Origin: Lingula anatina
Lineage: Eukaryota > Brachiopoda > Lingulata > Lingulida > Lingulidae
Direction of reading: 5' to 3'
Assembly: GCF_001039355.2 (NCBI RefSeq)
Contig: NW_019775670.1
Coordinates: 1-64,000 of the forward strand
DNA: 64,000 nucleotides
This document shows positions 25,701 to 39,590 of the stretch, piece after piece; the stretch's first letter is position 1, and the number at the start of each line of letters is the position of its first letter. The position numbers were made by a program, and so were the translations under genes. The notes under the pieces are model-generated. The model made no database searches, had not been told where the DNA came from, and saw nothing but the letters and a program-made list of their open reading frames with translations.

Positions 25701-28700
25701 AGTCACACAGATCTGTAAACAAATGATTAAGACATGAATTCCCAATCAATTCCTGGAAGATTAGTTTATGCTTGATTAAAGATAAATAATTAAAGGGATT
25801 TTTTTGGTGGTGTTGTTACCATGAGTAAGGGGTACTATGAGTAAAGGCGTACGTATGAGTTATCGCGGCTTTTCAGTACGAATGCATTTTTCTTCAATTC
25901 TTTTTTTAAAAATCGGGTCATCACCTTAATATGAGTTATGGGTTTTATTTTACCTTAACGGTAATCTTAACCTAGTTCTCCTTGTGCTCTTTTGTATAAA
26001 GAAACAAGTCTAATCTTAGAGTTTACTACATATTCATATCATGGGGCAGTTGTCAGCAGTATAAAAGTCGAGCAATAGACCAATTTTTTAGCGAGAAGAA
26101 CGGGGTTGCTTAGACCTGCCTGGAGTGGGAGAAGGGATGTCATTGGTGCAGCATGATCTGTTCATCAGAACTCACTTATAATAATGTCACATGTTGTCAC
26201 TGCCCACGCACGAAAAAAATTGTCTTGCATATATCATTCAGTTTGCACCACAGAATCCGTTTGTTCTAATTTGAATGTAAAAAAATAAAAAAGGAAAATA
26301 ATAAAAGAAAAAAAAAGAAAAGAAAGGAATGGAAGTGGGTAGTCCAACAAAGGGATTCTACTCCTTATTCTTTTTTACATGTATCCCAAACGTCATAGCA
26401 TTTTCTTCATACCAGAACCGATGAAGGGCCTTTAAGTTGCCTCAGTAATAAATCTTATATTATCTTTCCAAATTCAATTTTTGGTGTATGTTAGGGCGAC
26501 GGAAGGGTTTGTTTTTACTGTATTAAAAACGCCGCATTCTTGCGCTCCCTACTTGCACACTTAATGGCTGTTATCAATATTGTGCCAACTTGTAAGAGTG
26601 TTGAAATCGCATGTAAGTCATTTAGGACCAATTTGTAACAGATGTAGATGCATATTTTATAGTTCCGTTTTCTTGTGGTAGGTGGAGGATATATAAGACT
26701 AGCCAGGCTATTTTTACATTGTGGATCGCCATTCATTAAATACCTCTACAAAGCTGTAGGAACAAGATGAAAAATAAGTCGTTTCATCGCTAATCTAATT
26801 TGTATGAACTTAATTCCAGTGTCAATTATTTATAACCTCGATTGAAAAAAATGGATTTGAGAGAGAGAGAGAGAGAGAGCAATAGGAACTGTTTGTCTGT
26901 AGTACAACCGCATTTCGGTGTGTGTGGGAAGTGGTTTCCAATTGTTTCATTGTTTCAAGCGGTTTTCTCTACAAGGTTCTTGGAAGGGTCACGGAACCCT
27001 CTAAAGTAATTAAAGCATTGTTTTATTGCAGGTCCTAAACATGCTGCGGCGATTATGAAGCCAAAGCTTCCTCTATTTTTTGGCGAGTAAAAGCTGCGAG
27101 CAATTACTAGCAGTAGATATATATAGTGATCCCAGGCGTTTGATGTAATTATCGTCGACTTGCACAAACAGCGCTGAGTGATTAGAATAATACCCGCACT
27201 TTGATGGTTTATTTTGTCTTATAGCGAAGAGTCCCACTTTGTACTATCCGCCAAAATACACAGCATTGTTCCACGACGGTTGGGGATACACACGGAGTCG
27301 GGGCGAGATGCGCGTGCCATAAACATAACAAACCACTGCAGAAATAATTCCAAACAATCTTTAAAAGGAACCAAATCATATGGCAGTTTTTAGTAAGCAA
27401 CTATTCAGACTCAAACTTAGTTTTGTCCCTCATAATTACTTCAGGACTTATGTAGCTCAGAGGTCTGCCCTTACATGAAACTCAAAGAGCTGAACGCTCA
27501 GAGGTCTCCACGGCTGACATTCACAAGGCGTCAAGTGAAATCAGATGATAGAACTGTTTTTATACCTATTCTTTCTAATATCCAGTTTGCTGTTCTTTGA
27601 GAAAGATTTTTTTCTTTTTAAGTGAGTTTTTTTAGTTATAGTAAGACAAGCAGGCAATGTTAGCAGCTCGTGTGGTGAAGTTTTTACCATGTCCAAGGTA
27701 AATTGACGATGTTTTTCTCACCCAGAGTCGACATTCATTTGACACGTACCTTACGTTTCCACTACGCCCGGTATGCATGATACACAGTTTGGAATGACGT
27801 AGTTCTTATTAAGGCGACAATTTGCTAATTTTTTCCTGACAGTTTGGAGCGAAAAAGCGCTGTTTATTGGGTGGGATAGTTCAATGTCTCTTTGACGTAC
27901 GTTTAAATGCCACTAGGGCTTTTTGTACTCACACAGACTGAGAAGCATAATTTCACATATCATTGTTTACTACAAGGCATTGTTTTAATAGAAATAAGTA
28001 GGCAGGAGACTTACAAAAAATGAGGAGAAGTACAGTTCAGAGGCCTTGCTCTCTATTGCATTTTCCCAGAGTTCAGGAGTACTTCTCTACGTTGTAGTCG
28101 GTCACACGGGTTTGATCGAGTTTCCTAAGTTGAAATGATGTCACCGTCATGATGGTCGCCAAGTGCTTACATACTTGGATGAAAAAAGTTTAATTTAGTA
28201 ATTCAGACGATCTTAATTCTTCTTGCGCTGTTTATCAATAACACTGTTCAGAGATAGATCCTGAATAACATTGCTCGTGATTGGCATATTGAAGTGCGTA
28301 TTAAGCAATAAGCGACTGAAGAGAGAAGTAAGTGCCGGAGTAAACACTTGATTGTTGCAATCTGGCAATGAAACGAATAAGAAACACGAACATGCTGAAT
28401 TCATTCCCATTCTCGTGGTCTGTAAAAACGTAAATGCAGAGCAGGGTCTTTGAATTATTTGAATTAATATTTAGTAGACTAAAGTTTTATAAACAGGAAG
28501 AAGGGCAGTTTTAAAGCAAATCTACTTGAGTTGTAGGATCCTTCAAGTAAGAGGGAGCAGGCCTAATGCAATAAACTAAATTAACACTTAATAGTTCGAA
28601 TCTCATATATTTTAGCGAGAAGCTTTGTGTGCAGTCACGTCTAAAATTACATATTTACAGGAAAAAAACGTTTCTATCAAAAACAGAAATATTCACATAC

Positions 28701-28888
28701 TTACAAAAAATAACCTCGCTCAACTTGGCACCAGGCATCTTAAGATTTTAATCCTTAAAAGGGAAATATTATAACAGGTAATTAAATAGATGCAGTCTAT
28801 TATACAGTACATAATAACTTATAGCTTCATTTTTTTATACTATGTACACTATTCACAATAATCACAGTGTTTGGGCTTGCACAAAATG
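22701..28888. other. Gene-poor interval downstream of noggin
   Basis: I found no recognisable coding exon, RNA gene or structured repeat in this stretch on either strand. The open frames are under 100 codons and match nothing I know. A short GA run lies at about 26862-26879 and an A/G-rich tract around 26280-26325. Next to a developmental gene such as noggin, such intervals often hold enhancers, but nothing in the raw sequence alone proves that. Confidence 0.4.
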
Positions 28889-29680
28889 TTAGGAGTCTTT
28901 GCAACCACAGGAGCATGCGGTAATGACTGGGTACTGAATTGGAATCCATTGACAAGTCCTCCCTCCCTGACAATGCCACCGTAGTAGCGTCAGATACTTG
29001 GAGCCGGAGGGTTTACATGTCATCCCCTCAGGTATAGAACACGAGCGTCCGTTATAACACCGCCCCTCTCTTAGCCAGCGTGGCCAAAATCGAACCCCTA
29101 GATCCTTCCAGACGTAATTCACTGGGCAGTACGTGTAGGCCCACAGTAAACGCTGGAGTTTTTTGCTTAATCTATGTCCAATTTTTGTTTTAATATTAGG
29201 TCCCTCTGGAAGATGCAGAACACTAAAATCCATATTTCTAATAGAATGTGGCATCTTTCCCGTGGGCCGGCGGTTGTTTTTAAAGTCATATTCCAGCGTT
29301 CCATTTGGTGAATAAATGCTTTCATACGGCTGTCTTGTAGACATATACAGCGGCTCGTACTTATCCCCTAAAAGTTTCAGTAACGTTTCTTTGTCGAAAT
29401 CCTGAAAGCTTGGATCCAGGGAAGTGTCTTCGGACTCTAATAAGGGAGGTACAGGCAGTTTATCCGAGGGTTCAGGTTTGAGACCCACGAGCCAAGAGTC
29501 AGGAATGCGCGCGCCCCGATTGCCGTCGTCATCTCCGTCACCACCCCCATCGCTATTGCTCCGGAGTTTTTTGAATAATGTGGACTGTAGCAAGTCCACG
29601 GGTGTGGCGTCCACCACAGGTAAACGTGAGAGCAAGAGGACCCCACAGCCTATCCACAGCAGTTCTCGTAGTCCCCACAT
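28889..29680 (-). CDS. NOG: Noggin, secreted BMP antagonist
   Basis: Noggin is a secreted homodimeric antagonist that binds BMP ligands and blocks their receptors. This is a single-exon frame of 263 residues; the vertebrate protein is about 232. I start at the Met that opens MWGLRELLWIGCGVLLL (29678-29680), because this gives a signal peptide; the frame stays open to an earlier Met at 29731. The N-terminal BMP-binding clip is visible as PSDKLPVPPLLESEDTSLDP, followed by ETLLKLLGDKYEP. The helical segment has RPTGKMPHSIRNMDFS and the basic RLSKKLQRLLW. The C-terminal cysteine knot has nine cysteines, as in vertebrate noggin: CPVNYVWKDLGVRFWPRW, RSCSIPEGMTCKPSGS, WIPIQYPVITACSCGC. Differences are an Asp/Gly-rich segment after the signal peptide and three extra residues (KDS) at the end. 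An ATTAAA variant on the - strand lies near 28750. Confidence 0.95.
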   Translation of the reverse strand: MWGLRELLWIGCGVLLLSRLPVVDATPVDLLQSTLFKKLRSNSDGGGDGDDDGNRGARIPDSWLVGLKPEPSDKLPVPPLLESEDTSLDPSFQDFDKETLLKLLGDKYEPLYMSTRQPYESIYSPNGTLEYDFKNNRRPTGKMPHSIRNMDFSVLHLPEGPNIKTKIGHRLSKKLQRLLWAYTYCPVNYVWKDLGVRFWPRWLREGRCYNGRSCSIPEGMTCKPSGSKYLTLLRWHCQGGRTCQWIPIQYPVITACSCGCKDS

Positions 29681-30139
29681 GATTCTAGGGGAAACCTCTG
29701 AAATCATATCATATATGACATTAATCCGCAATTACGACTGACGATTACACGTGCTTAGTCGACCTAAACAAGACATAATGTGATTGCGTCAAAGCAAATT
29801 AATACTTACATGAAAACACAATCGACACATCATTATTGTATTAATGACGTCCGCATATCGCGCAACCTACCTGTTTTCTCAATTATGTCGTCCCACTTAA
29901 TAGAGGTGTGTGCGTTTTCTGGGATTAATCCAGTATTCCTGTTTAAGCTGAATCGTGAATGAATGTAAATCCTCTGGCAGGCTGTGAGTGTTGAAGTGTG
30001 CGGTCTGCATGCGTGAAGTAGCAGATCCCTTAGCCGCAACCATGTGTGCCTTCACAACTCCACCGCACGTCAGGGCTGATCACTTTCTGACGTGGAAAAC
30101 TTAATCAGCGCAGTACGTCAGCCTCCAACGCTGTGCTTT

Positions 30140-30175
30140 TCTGAACCGAGCTCTAAGGGTAGGAGGAATATATAC
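30140..30175 (-). promoter_or_regulatory. Candidate TATA-type core promoter for noggin
   Basis: The - strand reads GGTATATATTCC here, with a TATATA core at 30169-30174. If used, transcription would start near 30140 and leave a 5' UTR of about 460 bases before the chosen noggin start. Two CCAAT motifs on the same strand lie further upstream, near 30412 and 30500. This is pattern-based only. Confidence 0.25.
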
Positions 30176-33100
30176 CTTGGCGTGTCACTCTAAAGCTGAG
30201 TGAACAAAATGTAGCCGCGACGCCAGGTCTAGACGAGCTACGCTGGTGGCGCTACGTTCTCATTTGCTCAAACCTCATGGAAATTTGTTAAGGCGCGGGC
30301 TTCTCATTAATCTGTGTGCATTGAAAATATAATGCCTTCAGTGAACACAGAGATAAAAGTCACGGGTGTGTAGAGCTGTCTTTTTTTGTTCCGTTTTTAA
30401 TGAGGCGTGTCGATTGGCTTTCAATTTGCTATTTAATAGGTATCAATCCCGGAGGAGCCAATGACTACGAGGCATAAGGCCTACGTTTATTTTCATTGGC
30501 TGGACACTCTAGTAATACTTGAACTTCCCAGTTTTAACGTAAGGAACAGGAGATGGATTGAACTAAGGCGGCAGGAGCATTAGCTGATAATTCTGCCTTT
30601 TGATCAAAGTTTACTGGAGTCAGCGCTAGCGTAAACAGTCAGGAATTAACCCGACATATCGAAACGCAGCAAAGATAGCAATACAAAATGTGTTGCCGTC
30701 GAAGTAAACGTTGTTTTAACTTGTTATGTATTAATTTTCCTTTAGTGCAGCATGTAAGTATTTTCTTAAGGACGTAATCTCGACACACCGTTGTTTGAAT
30801 TACATTGTGCAGCAATCTGTAAGCTATTGATCACAACTCTGCCCTTTACCATACGTGGGCGTGATCTCCTGTTATGTTCTCTTCATAGCCTACCCCCGTG
30901 ACCGAGTCCTTTCCCACACTGTTGCTATTGGAATCACGGGAGACAGGTGAAAGCTGTGTAAAACACCAGATAATTCAAGAGGGTTTAGGGCCCCTCTTCC
31001 ACCTAACTCCCTTCCCTCTTATGAACAAAGCAATTACTCGGGCACGAAAGTGCTAACAGTGTCGGCTTCTTGGCTCAAATATTTTATACAATTTCGCAAA
31101 CAAGCTAATCTCAATACGAAGTCGCCCAAATCCACTACGCCTTTCTCAATCGGCGCAGGCCTTGTTTGCCAACGTCGATTTCAAGTTGATGCACTGGAAA
31201 AAACTCTTCTCCCAGAGAAAAAGATTGATTTAGATAAAAAAAAATTACCTTGGGTTAATAAATTTCTGTGTTACAAATTTATTTGGAGTGTTTTTTGAGG
31301 AGGAAGGAGCGCTTCAGTGCGGCACGCAGCTCCTACTTTCATTCACGAGTCCAGTGGCACTTCAAAAGAGTAATATTTTGCTCTGTTTTCAAAGAAGTAA
31401 TTAAAGAGAAATTTACCGTTCTCGCATCTTTAGGAAGCTATAACTATAATGGATGTCTGAGTCATAAATAAATGTTCAATGGTTGTTCGGTTGTTGTACT
31501 TCAAAAGTAAAACGATACAAGGCCATGTTGTTATCCTGGTGTTGTTGACCGGCGGGAGGGGGGCTGCCCATCGACCAGAAATCCTCTGTCGCCGCTTCAG
31601 CCGCAATAAGAATTGATGAAGAAGAAAAGCACAAAAGCCGGAGACGGGATTTAATGGACACCAATAGGAATTAAGGCTTGTGAATAGTTACGAATCAATT
31701 GTCCGAAAAATTTAAGCTCCCACAATCCTTGTGATTAAGCTACGCGGGTTCACCGAGTTTGATCGTGAAGTTGCCCTCAGTTCTTCAATGAAGTCTAGCT
31801 GATAGCACAGCGGCGGGGGGACATTCATCTAACGCGTTGCTTCATAACAAATGTGGCACTACCAATTTCTACCGCATGTAACCAATATACGTTGCTCACC
31901 TGTCAGCGAAGGTGCGTGCTCTTTGAGTATATTGCAACCTGCTGAAAAGACAATGCGAAAAAAAGACCCGCTTTTTTTCAAAAGTTGCAACTTAATACGC
32001 GCTATTAATCAGTATCAATCTCTCGTCGGTTGCGCTCCGCACGTGGACGCCAAACGCGAAAAAGACACTACCACTGAAAATGAAAGATTGGTTTAGAGAC
32101 TAAATGCTTTATGCTTGACGCCGTTTTAAAGAGATGTCAAGAAGTAAATCTCTAAATTATAGAAACGAGTCTCCAACAATTGTAAATGTTGTTTTATTTG
32201 CCGCCGCCACGTCAATGAGCCTGGAGTGACAGTCAAACTATGTGGAGTAGCTGTCATTACACTGAGCGTTGTAGTCGGGGGAGTACGAGTGGCATTATGG
32301 AAATGACTTTGGATAGTTTTTGGAGACCAAACAAATGACCTACGGCGCTAGTTGGGAGGTCAAAGATGCAACAGTTATACTGCACGGGGTGAAAGAAATA
32401 AGCATATAAAATAACGACAAATTTAAGAGCCATCTAATATTAAATCCAGGCAGCGTCGTGTTAGTTGTAGCTCAATTTGCTCAGTGAAGTGATTGGACAA
32501 ATAAACTTTATGATAAGATAGTCATGTTGGAATCTCTTAATTATATGATGAGTGCGAGTCACTGCAAACATAAACAGTGTAAATGTCTGTGGATGACTTT
32601 GACAGCACGGTCGTAAAATTACCCTCTCCATTCGTAAGTTGGCAACACTACGTGTGTTGCAGTAAATCTGTAATCCGCAAGTTGTTGGCCCACGAAGTAT
32701 CAGGCAGGGCCAAAATGTCAAAATGACAGAATGACCGGTATAAAGTGACCGGCCCGGGTTAATTGTTGTTTGCTTTGCTTATGCATACTGAGATGGGCCT
32801 AACCGCAATTTGTAGCCAATTTAGGATCAAAGCTGTCGATTGAGTCGTCTGGCAGCGTCCCGCGTTGCCCGAGGTGCGATATGGAATGTTGAAACCATGA
32901 ACTAACGGCACATCTTTGCCGCGTGCCTCGCAGTGCTGCGCTGTGCATTCTCCGGTGCTTAGGGAAGGCCGGTTTAGAATGCGACAAAGGTTGCATAAAC
33001 TTAAGAAACTACAGAGGAGAGATTGGCATCGTTTCCCCTATTTTCCCCATGGATGGAGAAACACAAGATTACGATTGTTAGACTAATTAACAATTCGCTG

Positions 33101-36100
33101 TGCAGCGTTTTTTGCACTTGAATTTGACCGTCACCTGTCTTCTTAAGCCATCAATCAAGATAAGCAAGGTGTTTTCCTCGGGTGACATGACCTTTACTCC
33201 CCTCCAAAAAACACGTTTACCTTTCATCTGTCATGTCTCCCCTTAGCAAAAATGCTTTCTGTCGACCTCGACTCAAATATTTCTTATAAAATGTAGGATT
33301 ATTCATATTTCTGGGACCATCCTTCAGCCTCGCGCGTCAGTGTCAGTTTGCAATGCCCACAAGGCGCGTCAATAATGTCCGAAATGTAGAACAGTCACAG
33401 AAAATACCACAGTATTTAAAATTTGTGGTAAATATTGAACTTGAAGGAAGTACTGATTGCAGAGACAAGGATGTTTTATATAGCTAGTGCCAATATTTTA
33501 CATATAACATCAATACTCAAGTGATAAAGATATACACCTGAATTGTGCTCAAGTGAAGATCAAGGTGCGAATAAGGACGAAATCGTTTCCTTTTTTCTGC
33601 GCCTCCCCTTTAACAACGATAATGGTCCATTGCTGTTATGATAAACACGTCTGTAGATTGTGGCCCGGGGTTTTCTATACATAAATCGACAAATGGTGAA
33701 AAAAATAATAAAATAGAGTCAAATATTTTAAGAGGTCCCAGACAGCAGTATCAAAGCACGCAGGGTGCGTCTACTTCAGACACTAGGTGTATTGTACTGA
33801 TGTTACACGGGCCTCTGAAGACAGCAAAGCCGCTATAGACCAGGCTAATATCTAACAGGTCCGCAGTGATTGTGATGGTGAAACGGTGAATGTGTAGTTA
33901 TCTAGATAACTTAAAAATATAGGATTTCATTTATTGATACATCCACCAACATATTCATATTCCCTTTCTGTTTCTATGTCTTTATCGGGTCTGGCTCAGT
34001 ATTAATGCCAGGTGCAGAAAAAATACATATATGTATGAAGATAACATGTTCTTCTATTTAAAAGCATTGGTGAGAGGGGAGGTTTTGAATCCGATCAGAC
34101 AAAATTCAATTAGCCGCCGTAATATAAGAGAAAAGTAAACAAAATAGCCAAGCAGGCACTGTTAGCGGTATCAGAGGTACAGGCGGAAGGCTGCCACTGG
34201 AAAATGCAGTTGCCTGGAAAGTGACGCATTTTCCCGAGTACACGCTCTCACCAGGAGCTAGAAGCCTTCCTTCGGTTGGTCTGTAGATAACTTTTGTCTA
34301 CACGCACGCCTTATCTGTTTACCCTTTTTGAAAGAAATATACGAATACTGCACCCACTCCCCGCGTCATATAGATGCGTTAAGGTGAAGAGGAATAAAAG
34401 AACGTTTTCTTTTTCCCATAGCAACTTAAATACACGCAACACATTAAATACTAACCAAGCGGAGCATGAAAATCGGTTCCTATTTTCCCCTCAGCCCGAG
34501 TGCTTCTCGGTTGTTTCCAGCTAATCTGGTTGATTGTTTTAAACATGGCTTAATAAAGTCTTTAAGTGCTAATAAAAACTCGCTTTATTTTGACACAAAA
34601 AATCCCGCTTTGAAAGCTGATATTGACATTGTTTCCCGGGACCTACCCTACCTTTATGTTTACTGGATTTTTAGGGAAACTTGATTTTATTTGATGAATG
34701 TAATTTGATCTATGTAATGAAGCGTGCGGGTTTTCATTGAAACGTGAACCATGAAACACGTTCTTCTCTCGGGGCGATCATACTTTGATATATTTAAACT
34801 ATTTGATTTTCTCCAACAAGTTCAACAAGATGGAGATGCGTTCAGTTGACACAGGCTTACTTTGCGTTTACCAATTTTCGATTGAGAAAACCAACGTAAA
34901 AGCTTTAATGCATACTTTTTACGTTTGGTTTAGCGACCATAAATTGATGAATTCATCGAATTACTGAACTACACATACTACTGAAGGATCGAGGCTACCT
35001 GTCGACTTATTCTATATAACTAAAACACTTTTTAAACGAGACAAACGTGTGTAATTTTAATCAACTGAAATAAAAGATTATAACTATCAGGGGTTAACAC
35101 AACATTTAATAACAAAAAGAACCGGCAGATGAATTCCTCTCTGTTTACATTTTGAGTAGTTTTCGAATTTTATGATATTCTGTAATAATGTGTGCAACAA
35201 TAATACTTTATTTATGTTAATAGCAAAACCAAGAGGAAAAAAGAATTTGTTATAGTAACGCAAATAACGGAAGCTGATTGTGATTGAAAACCAAACACAT
35301 TTCCCGTTCTGAAAGCGTCCAACCCCAGTGCGACAGAACTGCGCCAATGACAACGGCTATTGACGGAACACATTGTCCACTAATTGGACAGAGTGGACAA
35401 TAGGGACGCTATGACATGTGATACAGCTAGTTGCAGAAATTCGGACTTTCATTTCCCTTAATAACTGGACGTTTAGTAATTGGAGCTGCGTCCCCTTGGT
35501 CTTCAAAATAATCAGATCAGTATTAAAGTATTGATGTGTAATCTTAGCCTTACTGGCCAGTGCCAACAAAACGACTTTGTAGCTAACACGAGCGGCTAAT
35601 ACTCCAGCAAAATCTATCAAGAGGTTTAGTGGAAAAGGCGCTATATTGTGTGGAACTAATAAACAAACATTGGCCACGTAGTAATAGTTCCGTCAGCGCC
35701 TTATCGGCGATTGTAGGCAATAGCAAACGAGGCGTACTGACTTCTACAATGCCGTATTAAGCCTTAATTATTCTATCAAAACACGGACAGGAGCAGCACT
35801 ACTCTAGAAACACGAACCTTAAGATAATGGCTGGCTCCAAACAGTTTACCTTGAATAAACACCCTTTGTTTTCAAGTAAACAGCCTTTAAAAATACCGAG
35901 AAAACAACGTTTAAAATCGAAGGTGGAAACCCAAGAAGCAGTTGTCACGGAATGAAATATATTGATTAAGTTCTAAGAGGTGGTTATCATCTACGACATC
36001 TTGGGACCCGCCTTCAAGATGAGTCAATTATTTTCCTTTCATCTTGTCTATTGTGACAAGTGCTGATCACATTGAATAATATTTTTTCTCGAAAGCACTA

Positions 36101-39100
36101 CTAATCAGTTTACTCAAAGCCCACGGTGCACAATGATGCTTTTCTGGACCTTATGTTTTTATTTTTGACATCTGTTGATATGCTTGATACGTTCTCACAT
36201 ACTGCTTATCAAATATTCACAAAATTTTCCACGTTCTCGCTTCGATCCGTCCCATGAACCGCAGTGAGTAATCTGTGGCCTGATGGCGCTGGTCGTCTGC
36301 TAAGTTATCTCGTCACCTACCGCGGTGAAGAAAAACTCGTTGGTTTGAGATCTTGTAGCTACGGAGATAATAAATCCAACGAAATGGTCAATGTTCACAC
36401 TTTTCCATCTGTCTGATGTTATCACGTTATGTTGGAGACGGCCCATAACGTCCTCTAAGGTGTTATTTTGGATGCTCTTCCCTGGTTTTCAGACAGTTTC
36501 ATATGTGATTCGAGAATTAAATATTTTACTAGATTCGCAAAATAAAGCCCTGTTCCTTGAAATATGACTCAAGGTTGATTGTGAGATTTTCCAGGAAAAC
36601 GGTTGTCTAAAATTTCCGAACTTCATCAAGGGCAAGAAGTTTGTATTTGTTACAGGACACCTAGGGCAGTGTGCGTGCAAAATGTGACTGGTGAAGCACG
36701 GGTCTAGTCGGGAGGGACGGGCTGGACGTTAAATCACAAGATAAATCAGTGCATACATTTGTACTATTAAACATTGTTTTTGTTATTTTGTTTTACATTT
36801 TTTAAAAGTTAAATGGGCGCACCAGTTCAAATTAGAGACGTTTCACCAAACCGGTGCAAAATCGACGACAGCGCTTCATCCACGCGTACCTTAAAATAAA
36901 ATGAAATGGACTGAGGTGGGAGATTGATGGACTGATGTACTCCGTACAACTCAAACGAGATTGTTTACATGGAAAATGGTAGGGAAATATAAAAAATGGA
37001 AAAGGAAGTTGTTGCGGCTTGATGAAACAGAAATAGCACTTTGTAGACGGGCTGCCCAGACCTTCTCGACACGTAGTGTTTCAGAAATCTGCCAAATTCA
37101 TCACCTCACTAGCCACGACGCCGTCCCTCCGCTTGGAGGGTTGGCTGGCCCTAGCTCGTGTTGTTCACACTAATTCCACGCTAATGGCAATGTTAACTTG
37201 TGGACATCAGCAATAATGAATATGTTTAGTAATATAATCGATCTCAGAGGAGATAAGCGTGAAAAAATACGTGTCGAACTTAGTGAGATGTTTACCTTGC
37301 ACCTCCAATTTCCACCCTCCTAACCCTCTGCTTGCTTTTTCAAGAGTCGTATATCAGCGTCGAGGATAGCAAACGCCGAGCCCACCGTTACGATTGAACC
37401 CAACGCGTCGTGCTGGTGCCATCAATTATAAATTAAAATACAAAGATTAAGCAGAGGTATGACAAGAAAAAATGTAAAGGACTTAGCAATAAACAATCAA
37501 ATTAATGGATACACTCTTTCTCTGATCGTAGAGTTTTTTTTTTTTTTTTTTTGAAAAAGACAATCCCGTTTGAACAGGCATGTACAAATTGCACTACGGG
37601 ACTTAAGTATATAGGGATCGATTGGGCAGGAGGCGTTGTGTATTGGCGTTTAATTGATACTTCTTAATCGTAGGATAAATAGTGTTAAGTAATCATTACA
37701 TTGATTCTATGTAAGATTGTGGGCAAGACGTGAATCAATAAAAGCGTGCTTTTATATGATTTGCAATCAGCAAATAAGTCAAGTGAAAAAAGAAATTGTT
37801 CATCAGATTCTGTTTATTTGATGTAGAAATTCATGTTAATTCGGATAAGAGATGAAAATAATACGACGGACGCAAGAAGGTGGGATGACGATATTCTAAC
37901 AGATACACTTTGTCAGTAAAACAAAAATGGACATCCGTACAGTTCGTTTTACTTTGATTTCAAGCTTAGTTGCTAGTGACAACCCCGGGGTTGTCTCTCC
38001 TGTTCAGTCCCTATCCCCTAATGATCTAGCGGGAGGGATCATATTTTCAATTCTAAAAATTCAATATCATATCCTATATTGGGCGTCATTTGCAAGAGAC
38101 TATTTCTAAACATAAAATCGCGATATGACATCATCAATAACACCTAGGACTAGGCCGGATTTTTAAGAGATCGGGGGAGTGAATGACATTATCAGTTATT
38201 TTGTAATTTTTAACTCTGGGTGGTCTTGTTAGAAGTCAGTCTACAGAGCTAGTCGCGTTCCATCCAGGTAAGCGGTAAGTGTCTGCACGGCAAGAGAGAG
38301 ACGCCGTGTGGATGGCACTCGAGTGACTCAAAGGTATCGTTTTTGGAGATTTGTCTCAAATCTTCCCATTTCCTTCTTTTAAAACATTAACCTATAGAAT
38401 AGGGACGTCAAATCTTTTTTTAAGTTATGAAATTACTAGTCTTTGCTTAGAAGACATTTTCGTGACGCGTGGTGAAAATGCACTTGACCAAAGTCGTGAC
38501 AAAAGAAAAAAAAATACACCGAGCATTGGTCGGCACGCACTACACGGATGCTGGTGACACCAACAAATTAAGTTTTCTATCTTTTCGCTTTGAAATACCC
38601 CTAACAGCCATATGAGCGTCACCGCAAACACGAGGTTGCATATTTCCGATAGTAGAATGAACCCTTTACAGGGTACAGGGGGTGGAGTAGGAGTGGACCT
38701 CGGGCACTTGATAGAGATGTGTCTCCGGCACATCGCCTACTGGTCAGTGTGAGCGCGCCAGTCTCGTGTGAACTGGCGCGTTCACACAAGAAAATGGCGT
38801 CTCAGTCGTCAGCTGATCTTCATATGAGTGGAGAGATGTAGAGGTGATTTGCCGCTAGGCTGGCGACAGCCTTAGGAGCAAAATGAAATTCACAAGCAGA
38901 ACTATTTTCACCCGGAAATGATATTTTTACCGATTTTACCGCAATGGCGGGGAGTATACTGTGAAAGCTAAAGCAATTTTTAAAAATTACTTTTTTTTAA
39001 AGATTTTTACAAGTTTTATGGGAGGATGGGGGGGGGGATGGGCTGGGGGTGTATTCGCCTTGGTGTGGAGAATAAACAGCCTCTGAGAAAATCCTGCTGT

Positions 39101-39590
39101 GTGTACGTTGCAACAGTAGTACGAACTCCTATACGGGGGATGCGACAGCACAGAGGCCAATATTGGCCCTTTTTCTTCTCTACCGCCCCCTTCTCCACGG
39201 GGTCACATCGACCGCATTGCTGTACGTTGAGGCAGCATAACGGCCAGTCTAACCTGCCTAAAATACGTATAATTCTTGGATGAAGTGCTGTACAAGCACA
39301 GCGGTTCTAGGATTAGGACTGATCCCTTCACTTGTTCACAAGATTCAAGTATTGACACTCGCAAGATAGAAAGCAATAACCGGGATCTTATTTCAAATGT
39401 CTATAATACTTTAGTTCAATAAGCTTACGCGCTAGTCATACCCTTGTCGCCGCGCTTTGATCCGTGCTGGCGACACACGCCGCCACGAGACATTTCGAGT
39501 TTAACAGTAATTTATCGAAAGGCTGACCACGCCGCTTCCTAGCCATTTCCAAAATCGTTGTTTTACGTTACACAATTAAACACAACAAGG
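30176..39590. other. Gene-poor interval upstream of noggin
   Basis: I could not support any coding exon or RNA gene here on either strand. It holds the likely noggin promoter side, a T run at about 37531-37552 and one strong small inverted repeat at 38747-38787. The rest is ordinary A/T-rich sequence without obvious repeats. The Slo1 transcript is expected to end at its right border. Confidence 0.4.
38747..38787. repeat. GC-rich inverted repeat (16-base arms, 9-base loop)
   Basis: The left arm GTGTGAGCGCGCCAGT (38747-38762) pairs with ACTGGCGCGTTCACAC (38772-38787) at 15 of 16 positions, around the loop CTCGTGTGA. No T-tract or gene end adjoins it. It could form a hairpin or be a paired binding site for a dimeric factor. 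Function unknown. Confidence 0.6.

Noticed and set aside
27450-27520. TGTAGCTCAGAGGT, resembling a tRNA D-arm
   Set aside because: No matching acceptor stem, anticodon arm or T arm follows.
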